DNA of 64,000 bases from an uncultured Oscillospiraceae bacterium. Lineage in GTDB: Bacteria; Bacillota; Clostridia; Oscillospirales; Ruminococcaceae. The position numbers and the translations under genes are program-made. Within the stretch, counting starts at the first letter, position 1. Each line of letters starts with the position of its first letter. Location of the stretch: contig CAJFOX010000011.1 of assembly GCA_904397845.1 (NCBI GenBank), forward strand, positions 62,001-126,000, in the 5' to 3' direction. Positions 48,976-59,669 of the stretch are shown one piece after another. The notes beneath the pieces were generated by a model that saw only the letters and a program-made list of their open reading frames with translations, was not told the DNA's origin and ran no database searches.

Positions 48976-49117
48976 TTCTAAATCCCTCCTTCACCACAGG
49001 GCAGGAGTAATCTACCAAATTCTCAGGCCACGCCTGCTGCTTACTCCCCATCTATTTCCTATAAAACCAGCTGTTGTTTGCAAGCAGCCGAATTTGGCAC
49101 CAAAAGCCACAAGAAAA

Positions 49118-49147
49118 ATTATACTATGTCATAACCATCTCTGTCAA
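49118..49147 (-). promoter_or_regulatory. Sigma-A-like promoter of rpsU
   Basis: Minus strand TTGACA - 18 nt - TATAAT, about 140 nt upstream of the rpsU start. Confidence 0.75.
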
Positions 49148-49232
49148 GAGCGGCCTGCCATCAACTTTCAACAAAGGAAAGCACTTTATTAGTATACCCT
49201 AAACTGCAAAAAAGTGCAAGCAAAATATTGCA

Positions 49233-51638
49233 TTATTTTACAACCAGATTTACCAGTTTGCCCGGAACGTAGATCTCTTTTACAAGGGTCTTTCCTTCCA
49301 TGAGAGCGGCGACAGCGGGATCCGCTTTCGCAGCGGCTAATACTTCTTCCTTACTGCTGTCCGCAGCCAGGTGCAGCCGTGCTTTTATCTTTCCAGCCAG
49401 CTGGACCACGATTTCCATCGTTGCATCCGTACATTTTTCCGGATCGAAGCTGACCCACTTCTGCTGGTTCAGCATACCGCCGAATCCCTGCTGTTCCCAG
49501 ATTTCCTCTGTTATATGCGGCGCAAACGGATTTAGCATAATCAGCAACGCCTTATATTCCCCACGATTCACACAACCGGTATCCGCAATATCGTTTAAAA
49601 GCGTCATCATTGCTGCAATTGCAGTATTAAATTTCAGCTGCTCAATATCCTCCGTTACCTTTTTGATTGTCTTATTTACAGCGATCTCCAGTTCCGGCCG
49701 ATAGGTCTCGCCGTCAATCAGATGCTCCTGCAGGTTCCAGATTCGATCCAAAAAGCGTTTGCAGCCTTTGATAGAGGAGGAATTCCAAGGCGCGCTTTTT
49801 TCAAAATCGCCGATGAACATTTCGTACAGGCGCATGGTGTCCGCACCATATTCCTTCACGATATCGTCGGGATTGACTACATTTCCACGGGATTTGCTCA
49901 TTTTTTCGCCGTTTTCACCCAGGATCATGCCGTGGCTAGTACGTTTGGCATAGGGTTCCGGTGTAGAAACCACCCCAATGTCATACAAAAATTTATGCCA
50001 AAACCTAGAGTACAGTAAATGCAGAGTCGTATGCTCCATTCCGCCGTTATACCAATCCACGGGCAGCCAGTAGTCCAACGACTCCTTGGAAGCCAGCGCG
50101 TCGTTATTATGCGGGTCGCAGTAGCGCATGAAGTACCAAGAGGAACCTGCCCATTGGGGCATCGTATCGGTTTCTCTCTTCGCAGGGCCGCCGCAGTGCG
50201 GACAGGTAGTATTCACCCAATCGGTCATTTTCGCCAGCGGCGACTCTCCGGATTCGGTAGGCTCATAAGAATCCACCTCCGGCAACGTCAAAGGCAGTTC
50301 ACTTTCCGGCAGCGGAACGTAGCCGCATTTTTCGCAGTAAACGATCGGGATAGGCTCACCCCAGTAACGCTGCCGGGAAAATACCCAGTCGCGCAGCTTA
50401 TAGTTAACTTTGGCATGGCCTTTTCCCTTCTCTTCCAGCCAGGCCTTGATCTTTTCCTTTGCTTCTTCTACCGGCAGGCCGTCAAGAAAATCGGAGTTGA
50501 CCATCACGCCGGTTTCACAGTCGGTAAAAGCTTCTTCCTCTACCCGTCCGCCCTTGACTACTTCAATGATGGGAAGGCCAAACTTTTTGGCGAAATCCCA
50601 GTCGCGGGTATCGTGCGCCGGTACCGCCATGATAGCACCGGTACCGTAGGTCATCAACACATAGTCGGAAATAAAAATCGGGATTTCTTTGCCGTTGACA
50701 GGGTTTATCCCCATCACGCCTTCAATTTTCACACCCGTCTTGTCTTTTACCAGTTCCGTGCGTTCAAAATCAGATTTTTTTGCCGCTTCCTCTTGATATT
50801 CTCTGATCTTGTCCAAATTGGAAATCTTGTCCGCCCATTTTTCAATATAAGGATGCTCCGGTGAAATAACCATATAGGTAGCGCCAAACAGTGTATCCGG
50901 GCGGGTGGTATAAACGGTCAGGGTATCGCCGGCGGTGGTGGCAAAATCCACCTCCGCGCCAGTAGAACGGCCAATCCAGTTGATCTGCGAAGTTTTGACC
51001 CGGTCGATGTAATTTACCTTTTCCAGATCGTCGATAAGCCGCTGGGCGTAGGCAGTAATTTTCAGCATCCACTGGCTTTTTACCTTATGGATTACTTCAG
51101 ATCCGCAGCGTTCACATACGCCGCCGACCACCTCTTCATTCGCTAAAACGCATTTACAGGACGTGCACCAGTTGACCGACATTTCTTTTTTGTAGGCCAG
51201 CCCTTTTTTGAACATCTGCAAGAAAATCCACTGGGTCCATTTGTAATAATTGGGGGCAGTTGTGTTGATCTCCCGATTCCAGTCAAAGGAAAGCCCCAAG
51301 CTTTTCAGCTGGCTTTTAAACCGGTCGATATTCTGCCGGGTTACAATCTCGGGATGGATATGGTTTTTAATGGCAAAGTTTTCTGTCGGCAAGCCAAAGG
51401 CATCCCACCCCATGGGATACAACACGTTGTAGCCCTCCATCCGCCGTTTTCTGGAAACAATATCCAGCGCTGTATAAGAGCGGGGATGCCCCACATGCAG
51501 CCCTTTGCCAGATGGATAGGGAAACTCTACCAGCGCATAATATTTTGGCTTGGTATAGTCATCCGTAGCGGCAAAGACATTTTTGGCGTCCCAGATATCC
51601 TGCCACTTTTTTTCGATTTGCGCAAAATTATAATTCAC
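49233..51638 (-). CDS. leuS: Leucyl-tRNA synthetase
   Basis: [22 protein letters not shown] (HIGH-type), [13 protein letters not shown]. Confidence 0.98.
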   Translation of the reverse strand: MNYNFAQIEKKWQDIWDAKNVFAATDDYTKPKYYALVEFPYPSGKGLHVGHPRSYTALDIVSRKRRMEGYNVLYPMGWDAFGLPTENFAIKNHIHPEIVTRQNIDRFKSQLKSLGLSFDWNREINTTAPNYYKWTQWIFLQMFKKGLAYKKEMSVNWCTSCKCVLANEEVVGGVCERCGSEVIHKVKSQWMLKITAYAQRLIDDLEKVNYIDRVKTSQINWIGRSTGAEVDFATTAGDTLTVYTTRPDTLFGATYMVISPEHPYIEKWADKISNLDKIREYQEEAAKKSDFERTELVKDKTGVKIEGVMGINPVNGKEIPIFISDYVLMTYGTGAIMAVPAHDTRDWDFAKKFGLPIIEVVKGGRVEEEAFTDCETGVMVNSDFLDGLPVEEAKEKIKAWLEEKGKGHAKVNYKLRDWVFSRQRYWGEPIPIVYCEKCGYVPLPESELPLTLPEVDSYEPTESGESPLAKMTDWVNTTCPHCGGPAKRETDTMPQWAGSSWYFMRYCDPHNNDALASKESLDYWLPVDWYNGGMEHTTLHLLYSRFWHKFLYDIGVVSTPEPYAKRTSHGMILGENGEKMSKSRGNVVNPDDIVKEYGADTMRLYEMFIGDFEKSAPWNSSSIKGCKRFLDRIWNLQEHLIDGETYRPELEIAVNKTIKKVTEDIEQLKFNTAIAAMMTLLNDIADTGCVNRGEYKALLIMLNPFAPHITEEIWEQQGFGGMLNQQKWVSFDPEKCTDATMEIVVQLAGKIKARLHLAADSSKEEVLAAAKADPAVAALMEGKTLVKEIYVPGKLVNLVVK

Positions 51639-51668
51639 TGTAAACCCTCCTGACAGCGTCGATCAAAC

Positions 51669-52025
51669 TCAGTCCGTCAAAATGCCGGAAAGATCCACTT
51701 GCTGCGCATCGGACCAAAGCCGCTCCAGCGAGTAGAAATCCCGAGTCTCTTTCAGGAAAATATGCACGATTACATCATAATAATCCAGCAAAATCCAGGA
51801 AGCAGTCTGATATCCCTCAATACGTTTTGGCTCCATCCCCAGCTTGGAAAGCTTTTCTTCCACCTCGTCGGACATGGCCTTAACCTGCGGCACATTGGCG
51901 CCGCTGGCAATCACGAAATAGTCGCCAATAGAAGTGAGCTCCTGTATCCTGATCGCCTTGATATCCTCGCCTTTTTTGCTGTCTAAAATTTTAGCAATTT
52001 CATAAGTCAACTCCAAAGAGTTCAT
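51669..52025 (-). CDS. rsfS: Ribosome silencing factor RsfS
   Basis: GDYFVIASGANVPQVKAMSDEVEE, WILLDYYDVIVHIFLKETRDFYSLERLW. Confidence 0.96.
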   Translation of the reverse strand: MNSLELTYEIAKILDSKKGEDIKAIRIQELTSIGDYFVIASGANVPQVKAMSDEVEEKLSKLGMEPKRIEGYQTASWILLDYYDVIVHIFLKETRDFYSLERLWSDAQQVDLSGILTD

Positions 52026-52040
52026 ATTGTTACTCCTTTT

Positions 52041-52622
52041 TCAGAGATTTTCCGTTGTTTGCGCCAGAACCAGCTGGTTATACGCTTCCCATGCGTCCCG
52101 GCAGATCGGGCTGCCGTTTACCAGCAATTTCCCCAATGTATACCGTAAAATATAAAGAACCGCTTGCTCCAACGACCGGTCAGCCAGCGTGCGGACCGTC
52201 TCTACATCCGAATAATCCCGACCCCGCTCAGTCAAGTCGGCGGTAAAAATAATTTTTTCTAATAAAGACATACCGGCTCTACCGGTGGTATGATACCGCA
52301 CTGCCTGTAAAATGTCGTCATCCTCTACGCCCATTTCTTCCCGCAGGTACTGGGCCGCGGCAAATCCATGCCAGATAGGCGGCTGCCGGTAAAATGCACT
52401 ATCCAGAATTATAGCAGACCTTTTTATCCATTGCAACTGTTCTTCCAACGGCATATTTTTGCAAATATCATGACAAAGGCCCGCATAATATGCCTGCTGC
52501 GGATCCGCGCCGTACCGGCCTGCCAGCCGCCGAGCCTCCTCGGCAACACCGTAGGAATGGGCCAGCCGATCCGGTTTGAGCATCCGCTCCATTCGCATTT
52601 TTACCTGTTCAACTGTTTCCAT
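52041..52622 (-). CDS. yqeK: HD-domain bis(5'-nucleosyl)-tetraphosphatase (YqeK family)
   Basis: RLAHSYGVAEEARRLAGRYG, AGLCHDICKNMP, AVRYHTTGRAGMSLLEKIIFTADLTE; start trimmed to METVEQ. Confidence 0.93.
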   Translation of the reverse strand: METVEQVKMRMERMLKPDRLAHSYGVAEEARRLAGRYGADPQQAYYAGLCHDICKNMPLEEQLQWIKRSAIILDSAFYRQPPIWHGFAAAQYLREEMGVEDDDILQAVRYHTTGRAGMSLLEKIIFTADLTERGRDYSDVETVRTLADRSLEQAVLYILRYTLGKLLVNGSPICRDAWEAYNQLVLAQTTENL

Positions 52623-53238
52623 CCACTTTTCCCTCCTTTGGCAGGTACAATTTATTTTCTTCAATATAACGTGCCACTGATGGAGGTACCATCCCACGCA
52701 GCGTGCGCCCCTGTTTTCGGGCCGCGCGGATTTCAGTAGAGGAAATATCCACCACATGGCAGGGGATAATCTTTCCGCAGGCGCCTAACGTCTCCAGAAA
52801 AGACAGGTGCTCTCTGAGCTGCCGCTCCTCTCCCTTCTGGCGCGCACCGGCAACCAGTACTGCCCGCCGGAAAATCTCATTGGCATGGTACCAGTTCTGC
52901 ACCGTCAAAAACATATCCGTCCCCATCAGAAGGAACATCCGGGTATCCGGATAAAGCGCTTCCAATTCCCGTAAAGTATCCGCCGTATAGCTGTTTCCCT
53001 GGCGGCGCAGCTCCAGATCGCACACGCAAAAGCGCGGATCCCCCTGAACCGCCAAACGGCACATGGCAAGCCGTTGGCTGCCGTCCGCCAGTTCGGTCGC
53101 CCGCTTATGAGGCGGAATCGCCGTTGGGATCAGCAAAACCTTGGCAAGCCCCAGAGCATCAGAGAGCTGGGTGCATAAAGATAGATGCCCGTTGTGTATG
53201 GGGTTGAAGGTCCCGCCAAAAACGCCCAGCTTTTCCAT
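52609..53238 (-). CDS. nadD: Nicotinate-nucleotide adenylyltransferase
   Basis: GVFGGTFNPIHNGHL, IPTAIPPHK, DISSTEIR. Confidence 0.96.
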   Translation of the reverse strand: MEKLGVFGGTFNPIHNGHLSLCTQLSDALGLAKVLLIPTAIPPHKRATELADGSQRLAMCRLAVQGDPRFCVCDLELRRQGNSYTADTLRELEALYPDTRMFLLMGTDMFLTVQNWYHANEIFRRAVLVAGARQKGEERQLREHLSFLETLGACGKIIPCHVVDISSTEIRAARKQGRTLRGMVPPSVARYIEENKLYLPKEGKVDGNS

Positions 53239-53250
53239 TGCTCATGCCCC

Positions 53251-53559
53251 TTACATTTCGTAAATCGGTTTTTCAGGATTCCGTTTAAATAAAATAAACC
53301 GGCTGCCGATCACCTGTACAATCTCAGCGCCGCATTTTTCCGCCAGCTCCTGCGCCGCTTCCCGCGCGAAAACCGGGGCGCTTTCCAGCACCCGCAGTTT
53401 GATCATTTCCCGAGCCTTGAGCGCATCCTCCACCTGTTGCACCAGCATGTCGCTGATCCCGCCTTTGCCAATTTGAAAAATTGTCTCCATCCCGTTGGAT
53501 TGGGAGCGCAGGGCCGCGCGTTGTTTGCTTGTAATCAATATTCTTCCTCCATTTTTCAA
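53251..53559 (-). CDS. yhbY: CRM-domain RNA-binding protein YhbY
   Basis: LTSKQRAALRSQSNGMETIFQIGKGGIS-like CRM domain, FILFKRNPEKP. Confidence 0.93.
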   Translation of the reverse strand: MKNGGRILITSKQRAALRSQSNGMETIFQIGKGGISDMLVQQVEDALKAREMIKLRVLESAPVFAREAAQELAEKCGAEIVQVIGSRFILFKRNPEKPIYEM

Positions 53560-54146
53560 TCGTTTTTCGCTTGGTATTCCTTCAATTTTTCGCAGAACAG
53601 TCGCAGAGCCTTTCCCCGATGGCTGATCTTATCCTTTTCCTCATCGCCATATTGGCCAAAGCTCCGTTCCCCCACATAAAACAGCGGGTCGTAGCCGAAA
53701 CCGTGATCGCCGGACAGAGCATATCCGATTTTCCCCTCGCAGATCCCCTCGGCAGTCAGTTCCGTCTGATCCGGGAAAATACAGCTGATGGCGCAAATAT
53801 AGCGCCCGGTGCGTTTTTCCGCCGGTACGCCCGCCAGCTGACGTAAAAGCTTTTGATTGTTGCCATCGTCCCCCTCGCCGCTATATCGTGCGGAGTATAT
53901 GCCCGGCGCGCCGTTCAGCGCGTCCACACAAAGGCCCGAATCATCCGCGACAGCCGCCAAGCCGGTAAGGCGGCAGGCCTCCTGCGCCTTGATACGGGCA
54001 TTTTCGGCAAAAGTGGCACCGGTCTCTTCCACATCCAGTGTCAGGCCCATCTCCTTCAAGCTAAGCACCTCAAATCCCATTGGTTCCAAGATCCGCTTAA
54101 ATTCCCGCACCTTTCCTTCGTTACCGGTAGCAACGACGAATTTCAT
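53556..54146 (-). CDS. rdgB: XTP/dITP diphosphatase (RdgB/HAM1)
   Basis: VVATGNEGKVREFKRIL, ADDSGLCVDALNGAPGIYSARYSGEG, SHRGKALR. Confidence 0.96.
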   Translation of the reverse strand: MKFVVATGNEGKVREFKRILEPMGFEVLSLKEMGLTLDVEETGATFAENARIKAQEACRLTGLAAVADDSGLCVDALNGAPGIYSARYSGEGDDGNNQKLLRQLAGVPAEKRTGRYICAISCIFPDQTELTAEGICEGKIGYALSGDHGFGYDPLFYVGERSFGQYGDEEKDKISHRGKALRLFCEKLKEYQAKND

Positions 54147-55069
54147 GCTTCCACCTCTCCCTGGTCTTTTTCAAACAACGCGTCTACAAATTCCCGGGCG
54201 TTGAACGGCTGCAAGTCGTCGATCCCCTCTCCCACGCCGATATATTTGATCGGCACGCCCAGTTCCTCTTTAATGGCAATCACTACGCCGCCTCGGGCAG
54301 TACCGTCCAGCTTAGTGAGCACAATTCCGGTAAGGCCGGCGGCATTTTTAAATTCTTTTGCCTGATTCAGAGCGTTCTGGCCGGTAGTAGCGTCCAGCAC
54401 CAGCAGGAATTCAGTGGCGCAGCCCGGCGCTTCTCTTCCAATGACCCGGGTGATTTTGGACAGCTCGTTCATCAGGTTTTTCTTATTGTGAAGCCGACCA
54501 GCCGTATCACAGATGATCACATCCGCATGCCGGGCCTTCCCGGCAGTGATGGTATCAAATACCACTGCGGCCGGATCCGCTCCTTCGGTGTGCTTAACCA
54601 TGCCCACACCGGCCCTGTCTGCCCAGACTTGCAGCTGGTCGATAGCCGCTGCCCGAAACGTATCTGCCGCGCCCAGCAGGACTTTTTTCCCTTTTTTCGT
54701 CAGATCGTGAGCCATTTTTCCAATGGTGGTTGTCTTTCCTACCCCATTGACCCCAATCACCAGAATGACTGACGGCTGCGTGGATAGATCCAGTTCCTCG
54801 CCTCCCTGCATCATCTGTACGATGATCTCCTTTAAAAGCTCCTTTGCCTCGGCCGTGTCCCGGCAGCCTGTCTCCTTGACCTTTGCCCGAAGCTGCGAGA
54901 CAATCTTGCCACTGACAGCTGCGCCCACATCGCTCATAATCAGAATTTCTTCCAATTCCTCATAAAAATCCTCTTCTATTTTATGCCCGCCGAACAATCC
55001 GTCAAGATTTTTGAGCATTCCCTCTTTGGTTTTGCTCAACCCTGCTTTTAGTTTTTGAAAAAAGCTCAT
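54143..55069 (-). CDS. ftsY: Signal recognition particle receptor FtsY
   Basis: GVNGVGKTTTIGKMA, DTFRAAAIDQL, DTAGRLHNKKNLM, TKLDGTARGG. Confidence 0.97.
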   Translation of the reverse strand: MSFFQKLKAGLSKTKEGMLKNLDGLFGGHKIEEDFYEELEEILIMSDVGAAVSGKIVSQLRAKVKETGCRDTAEAKELLKEIIVQMMQGGEELDLSTQPSVILVIGVNGVGKTTTIGKMAHDLTKKGKKVLLGAADTFRAAAIDQLQVWADRAGVGMVKHTEGADPAAVVFDTITAGKARHADVIICDTAGRLHNKKNLMNELSKITRVIGREAPGCATEFLLVLDATTGQNALNQAKEFKNAAGLTGIVLTKLDGTARGGVVIAIKEELGVPIKYIGVGEGIDDLQPFNAREFVDALFEKDQGEVEA

Positions 55070-55083
55070 ATCCTTTTTCCCCT

Positions 55084-58000
55084 TTAGATATTTTTCATCC
55101 CCAGCTTATTCTCAATTTCCGAAACCGCCAAAGTTAAAATCTTGGATACTCCCTCCTCCTGCATGGTCACGCCATACAGCACGTCCGCATGCTCCATGGT
55201 TCCACGCCGGTGAGTGATGGCAATAAACTGCGTATGCTGGTTTAGCCGCTGCAAATATTCCGCATATTTATTGACGTTCACATCGTCCAGCGCCGCCTCA
55301 ATCTCATCCAATAGGCAAAACGGCGCCGGACGCACTTTCAGAATTGAAAAATAAATGGCAATCGCTACAAAGGCCTGCTCGCCGCCGGAAAGGGCCGCCA
55401 GATTTTTGATAATTTTGCCCGGCGGCTGGACGTAGATCTCAATGCCGGACTCCAGTACATCTTCGCCCTCCGTCAGCTTCAACTGTGCTTTGCCGCCGCC
55501 AAACAGTTCCACGAAAATTTGAGAAAAATGCCGGTTGATCTGTTCAAAACTGTCGGTGAACAGTTCCCTCATCTGGGCAGTCAGATCGCGGATCAACTGT
55601 TGTAGTTTTGTTTTAGATCGCTCCACGTCTCCAATCTGTTCACTCATAAACTCGTATCGCTGGGACACCTGTTCGTATTCTTCAATCGCTTCCAGGTTGA
55701 CGGTACCCAGCGCACGGATTTTCCCTTTGACCTCTCCCAGCGCACGGTTAGCCTGATTGACATCTTCCGCTGGCTGGGCAATGGACTCTGCTTGGGATCG
55801 GGTGGTCTCATATTCATCCCACATTTTAGAGATAATAGCGTCATATTCTTTCTGCACCGCCGCTTTTTTGTCCTCCAGCCGCAGCAACTCGCCGGCGTAT
55901 TTTTCCTTTTGTACCAGGATATCCTTTTCGCTTTGGCGAAGCGAGGTGGTCTGCTGTTCCACCTGCTGACGAAAAGCGGTCTTGTCCGCAATCTGCTCCC
56001 GCAGCTGCCCGATCTGCTGTTGCTTTTGTATCTTTCCCCGCTCGATTGCTTCGATTTCTTCCCGTGTTCGGCGGTTCTGCTGCGCCAGGCTTTCGATCTG
56101 CTCTTTTACCGAGGCCATCTGTTTTTGCTGATCGTCCCGGCGGTTCTTCTGTTCCGCCATCGCCTGCTCCAACAGTGCAATTTCCTGTCCAACCGCCATT
56201 TTCTCCATATGCAGCCCGCTCAAAGCATCGGCGCTCTGCTCCCGCTGCTGCTGGGCCGCCTGTGCCTTTTGCTCCAGTTGAGCCAGTTCGGTGCGAAAAT
56301 CAGACAGAAACGCTTCTGATTCAGATAACTTCTCGGCGTCTTTTTCGCATTGCCCAATCAAAGCCTTGATCTGTTCGGTCAGCTTGTGCCGCTGCTCCTC
56401 CGAGCGATCCTGATCTGACTGCAGGTCCTCCAGCATGGTGCGGACCCTTTTTTCCTCTGCGCCGTACCGGATCTGATCCTCCAAGGCGGTTTTTTGTTCC
56501 GCTTCTATCCCTGTGAGCTGCGCTTCCAGCTGGGAAATTTCCCGGCGCAAAGCTTCCAGTCCCTCATCCAGGCTGCCGGATTTTTCCCGATAGGCTGCGA
56601 CCTGTTTTTTCAGCGTATCAATTTCGCCTTTTCGACTCAAAAGGCCAGTGCTTTTTCCCGTAGAGCCGCCGGTCATGGAGCCGCCGGTATGGATCAACTG
56701 CCCGTCCAGCGTGACGATGCGGAATTGATAGCCATATTGCTTGGCGATCCGGATCCCCTCGTCCAGATCGCTGACAACCGCAATCCGCCCTAAAATTGAT
56801 TCTACGATTCCCCGATAGGTTTCGTCAAATTCGACCAATTCGGATCCGATCCCCACAAAGCCTTCAAACCGGTCCAGGCCGTTGACATTTAACCGTCTTC
56901 CCTTTACCGAGGTCAGCGGCAAAAAGGTCGCGCGGCCGGCGCCGCTGTTTTTTAACATTCCGATGGCGCGCTTGGCTACCGCTTCATTGTCTACCACAAT
57001 ATTCTGCAAAGCGCCGCCTACCGCCGTTTCCACTGCAATCAAATATTTGGCATCCACCCGCAAAAGGCTGGACAGCGCCCCATGGATGCCGCGGATTGCG
57101 CCACTGCGGCTTTGGCTGAGCACATATTTCACACTATGGGCAAAGCCCTCCATGTTCCGCTCCAACTCTTCCAGCAAAGCCGCCCGCTGACTCCACTCTT
57201 TCATTTTCAGTTCCAAGCTTTGTTTTTCCGCTTGAAGGGCCTGTTCTTTCTCCTTCCGGGAGGATAACTTCATCTGCACGCCTTTGGCGGAATTGGACAG
57301 GCTTTGGAGTGTTTCTTCCAACGTCTGCAAAAAATCCCGGCACTCGTCCAATTCCCTTTTCAGCGAAAGGCGTTTTTTTTCTTTCTCATCCTTATCCTCT
57401 TCCAGAAGGGCGTTTCGTTCTCTTGCGTCCGCCAGCGCATTCTGGTTCGTTACCAACAACATCTTCCGCTCCGAGAGCGCAAATGCAAGGCGGGACTCTT
57501 CTTCCTTTTGCGCCGCAAGCTGTTTGCTCATCTGCAGAAGCTGCTCTTGGTAGCGCCCGCTTTCTTCCTCCAGAGCCCTGATTTTTGTTTCCATCTGCGC
57601 CTGTTTTTGGAAAAGAACAGCCTTCTGGGCCTCCTGCTGGGCTATGTAGCGGGCAAAAGCCTCTTGAGAATCCGCTGCAGATTTCTGTTCCGCGGCCAGC
57701 GCCTGGGCCGACCGTTCATTGTGGGAAATATCGTTATACAGCACGGCAATACGGGAATCGGACGAGGAAATTTCCTCCTCCAGCCCCCCGATTTCGGTAC
57801 GAATCTGTTCAATCTGCGCGCCGGTTTTCTGCATGGAGGAAAAAAGCGCTTCCATCTGCCGGCCCAGTTCCTGCAGCTGCTCTTCGATCCGGTTATGCTC
57901 CAGCCGGCCGACCGTCTGCTGATCATCCAGTTCCCGCAGCTGAACCGTCATTTTGGCAAGCTGCGCAGTCCACAGGGAAAGCTCTATCTGCTTGCGTTGT

Positions 58001-58680
58001 TCGGCCAGTTCCAGAAAACGCTTCGCCTTTTCTGATTGAACCTTCAGCGGGGCGATCCGATTTTCCAGCTCGGTCATGATGTCTTTTAAACGCAACAGGT
58101 TTTCCTGTGTCTGCGCCAATTTCCGCTCCGCCTCTGTTTTACGGTAGCGATATTTGGAGATTCCGGCGGCTTCTTCAAAAATTTCCCGGCGCTGGGTGCT
58201 TTTCGCCCCGATGATCTCGGCGATTTTACCCTGCCCGATCATCGAATACCCATCCCGGCCCAACCCGGTATCCATAAACAGCTCATGGACATCCTTCAAC
58301 CGAACCGCGTTGCCGTTGATCCGGTATTCGCTTTCCCCACTGCGGTAAAGCTTACGGGAAATGGCGATTTCATCTGCATCGATAGGCAAATCCCGATTTT
58401 CGTTGCCGATGGTTAGCGTGACCTGGGCAAACCCCATAGGCCGGCGCAACTGTGTTCCACCGAAAATCACATCCTCCATTTTGTCGCCGCGAAGGGTCTT
58501 GGAAGACTGCTCCCCCAGCACCCATCGGACCGCGTCGGAAATATTGCTCTTTCCGCTGCCATTCGGCCCTACTACCGCCGTAAGCCCCTTTCCAAATTCC
58601 AGCTTCACACGATCCGGGAAAGATTTGAAGCCATTAATCTCCAGATATTTTAAATACAATGTTTCACTTCCTTTATCCAA
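55084..58680 (-). CDS. smc: Chromosome segregation protein SMC
   Basis: GPNGSGKSNISDAVRWVLGEQSSKTLRG Walker A, long coiled coils, hinge, ALSGGEQAFVAIAIYFSIL signature. Confidence 0.97.
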   Translation of the reverse strand: MDKGSETLYLKYLEINGFKSFPDRVKLEFGKGLTAVVGPNGSGKSNISDAVRWVLGEQSSKTLRGDKMEDVIFGGTQLRRPMGFAQVTLTIGNENRDLPIDADEIAISRKLYRSGESEYRINGNAVRLKDVHELFMDTGLGRDGYSMIGQGKIAEIIGAKSTQRREIFEEAAGISKYRYRKTEAERKLAQTQENLLRLKDIMTELENRIAPLKVQSEKAKRFLELAEQRKQIELSLWTAQLAKMTVQLRELDDQQTVGRLEHNRIEEQLQELGRQMEALFSSMQKTGAQIEQIRTEIGGLEEEISSSDSRIAVLYNDISHNERSAQALAAEQKSAADSQEAFARYIAQQEAQKAVLFQKQAQMETKIRALEEESGRYQEQLLQMSKQLAAQKEEESRLAFALSERKMLLVTNQNALADARERNALLEEDKDEKEKKRLSLKRELDECRDFLQTLEETLQSLSNSAKGVQMKLSSRKEKEQALQAEKQSLELKMKEWSQRAALLEELERNMEGFAHSVKYVLSQSRSGAIRGIHGALSSLLRVDAKYLIAVETAVGGALQNIVVDNEAVAKRAIGMLKNSGAGRATFLPLTSVKGRRLNVNGLDRFEGFVGIGSELVEFDETYRGIVESILGRIAVVSDLDEGIRIAKQYGYQFRIVTLDGQLIHTGGSMTGGSTGKSTGLLSRKGEIDTLKKQVAAYREKSGSLDEGLEALRREISQLEAQLTGIEAEQKTALEDQIRYGAEEKRVRTMLEDLQSDQDRSEEQRHKLTEQIKALIGQCEKDAEKLSESEAFLSDFRTELAQLEQKAQAAQQQREQSADALSGLHMEKMAVGQEIALLEQAMAEQKNRRDDQQKQMASVKEQIESLAQQNRRTREEIEAIERGKIQKQQQIGQLREQIADKTAFRQQVEQQTTSLRQSEKDILVQKEKYAGELLRLEDKKAAVQKEYDAIISKMWDEYETTRSQAESIAQPAEDVNQANRALGEVKGKIRALGTVNLEAIEEYEQVSQRYEFMSEQIGDVERSKTKLQQLIRDLTAQMRELFTDSFEQINRHFSQIFVELFGGGKAQLKLTEGEDVLESGIEIYVQPPGKIIKNLAALSGGEQAFVAIAIYFSILKVRPAPFCLLDEIEAALDDVNVNKYAEYLQRLNQHTQFIAITHRRGTMEHADVLYGVTMQEEGVSKILTLAVSEIENKLGMKNI

Positions 58681-59669
58681 AAAGGATCCTCTGCCGGCAT
58701 AGAGGGATCCGGGAGAATTTCCACCTCATATCCCATTGCCGCCAGCCAACGGATATTCTCCCGCTTTTGTCCCACAGCCTTGGAAAGCATTTCCGGTCGG
58801 ACGAATATCTTCCATACTTTTTCCTTGGAACCGCTTTTCTCCAGCCGATCCAGCAGGCGGTTTCTCCATGTCCTGGAATAGACCATCTCCCCAAAAGCGG
58901 GATGGATAGGACCCGCGATGCAACTTTTTTCCAGTGATTTTTCCGCATGCAAACCGATGCGGATCACCGCGATTTTTCTATCCTCAAAAAAGCGCAGCAG
59001 CCATGCAGCCGAATCAGCCGCCTGTTCCACCGTCAGCGGGACATAGCTGCCCTGCCGGTACCAACGAGCCAAATCAGTGCCCTCTACGACCAGCGCAGGA
59101 TAAAGCCGCACACAATCCGGCTTCAATGCGGCAATTTTCACTGCCGTTTCCTGGCAGGAGGCCCATGTCTCCCCTGGAAGCCCAATCATCATTTGCAGCC
59201 CCAGCGCAAACCCGGATCCCCGAATCAAACGAGACGCGCATTCCACATCTTTTGCCGTATGCCCCCGCCCATTTTTCAAAAGCACCCGATCGTCCATACT
59301 CTGCGCGCCCAGTTCGATGGTGGTAACTCCATATTTTTTTAAAAGGGCCAAAACCGGCGGATCGACGGCGTCCGGCCTCGTAGAAATGCGGATGCCGTCA
59401 AACGATCCGTTTTTTACGAAGGGATAAGCCGCTTTTAGAAGCGACTCCATCAGCACCGGGTCTACGGCGGTAAAACTTCCGCCGAAAAAGGCGATCTCTG
59501 CCGGAAAATTCCGTCCCTTCAACCGCTGCTCCGCCTCTTCGCAGGTTTTGGATACCTGTTCGGGCGATGGTGGAAAAACGCTGCCACTGATTCTTTTCTG
59601 GTCACAGAAACTGCATCGATTGGGGCATCCCAGATGCGGAACGAAAAAAGCTATATTGGCGTGCTTCAT
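58650..59669 (-). CDS. Elp3/YhcC-like radical SAM protein
   Basis: FVPHLGCPNRCSFCDQKRISG, AFFGGSFTAVD, LGAQSMDDRVL. Confidence 0.9.
   Translation of the reverse strand: MKHANIAFFVPHLGCPNRCSFCDQKRISGSVFPPSPEQVSKTCEEAEQRLKGRNFPAEIAFFGGSFTAVDPVLMESLLKAAYPFVKNGSFDGIRISTRPDAVDPPVLALLKKYGVTTIELGAQSMDDRVLLKNGRGHTAKDVECASRLIRGSGFALGLQMMIGLPGETWASCQETAVKIAALKPDCVRLYPALVVEGTDLARWYRQGSYVPLTVEQAADSAAWLLRFFEDRKIAVIRIGLHAEKSLEKSCIAGPIHPAFGEMVYSRTWRNRLLDRLEKSGSKEKVWKIFVRPEMLSKAVGQKRENIRWLAAMGYEVEILPDPSMPAEDPFWIKEVKHCI

Noticed and set aside
50019-50864. 281-aa plus-strand ORF inside leuS
   Set aside because: Antisense shadow of leuS.
55084-58680. Internal repetitive Q/E-rich segments in smc as possible DNA repeats
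   Set aside because: Explained by the coiled-coil arms of SMC.
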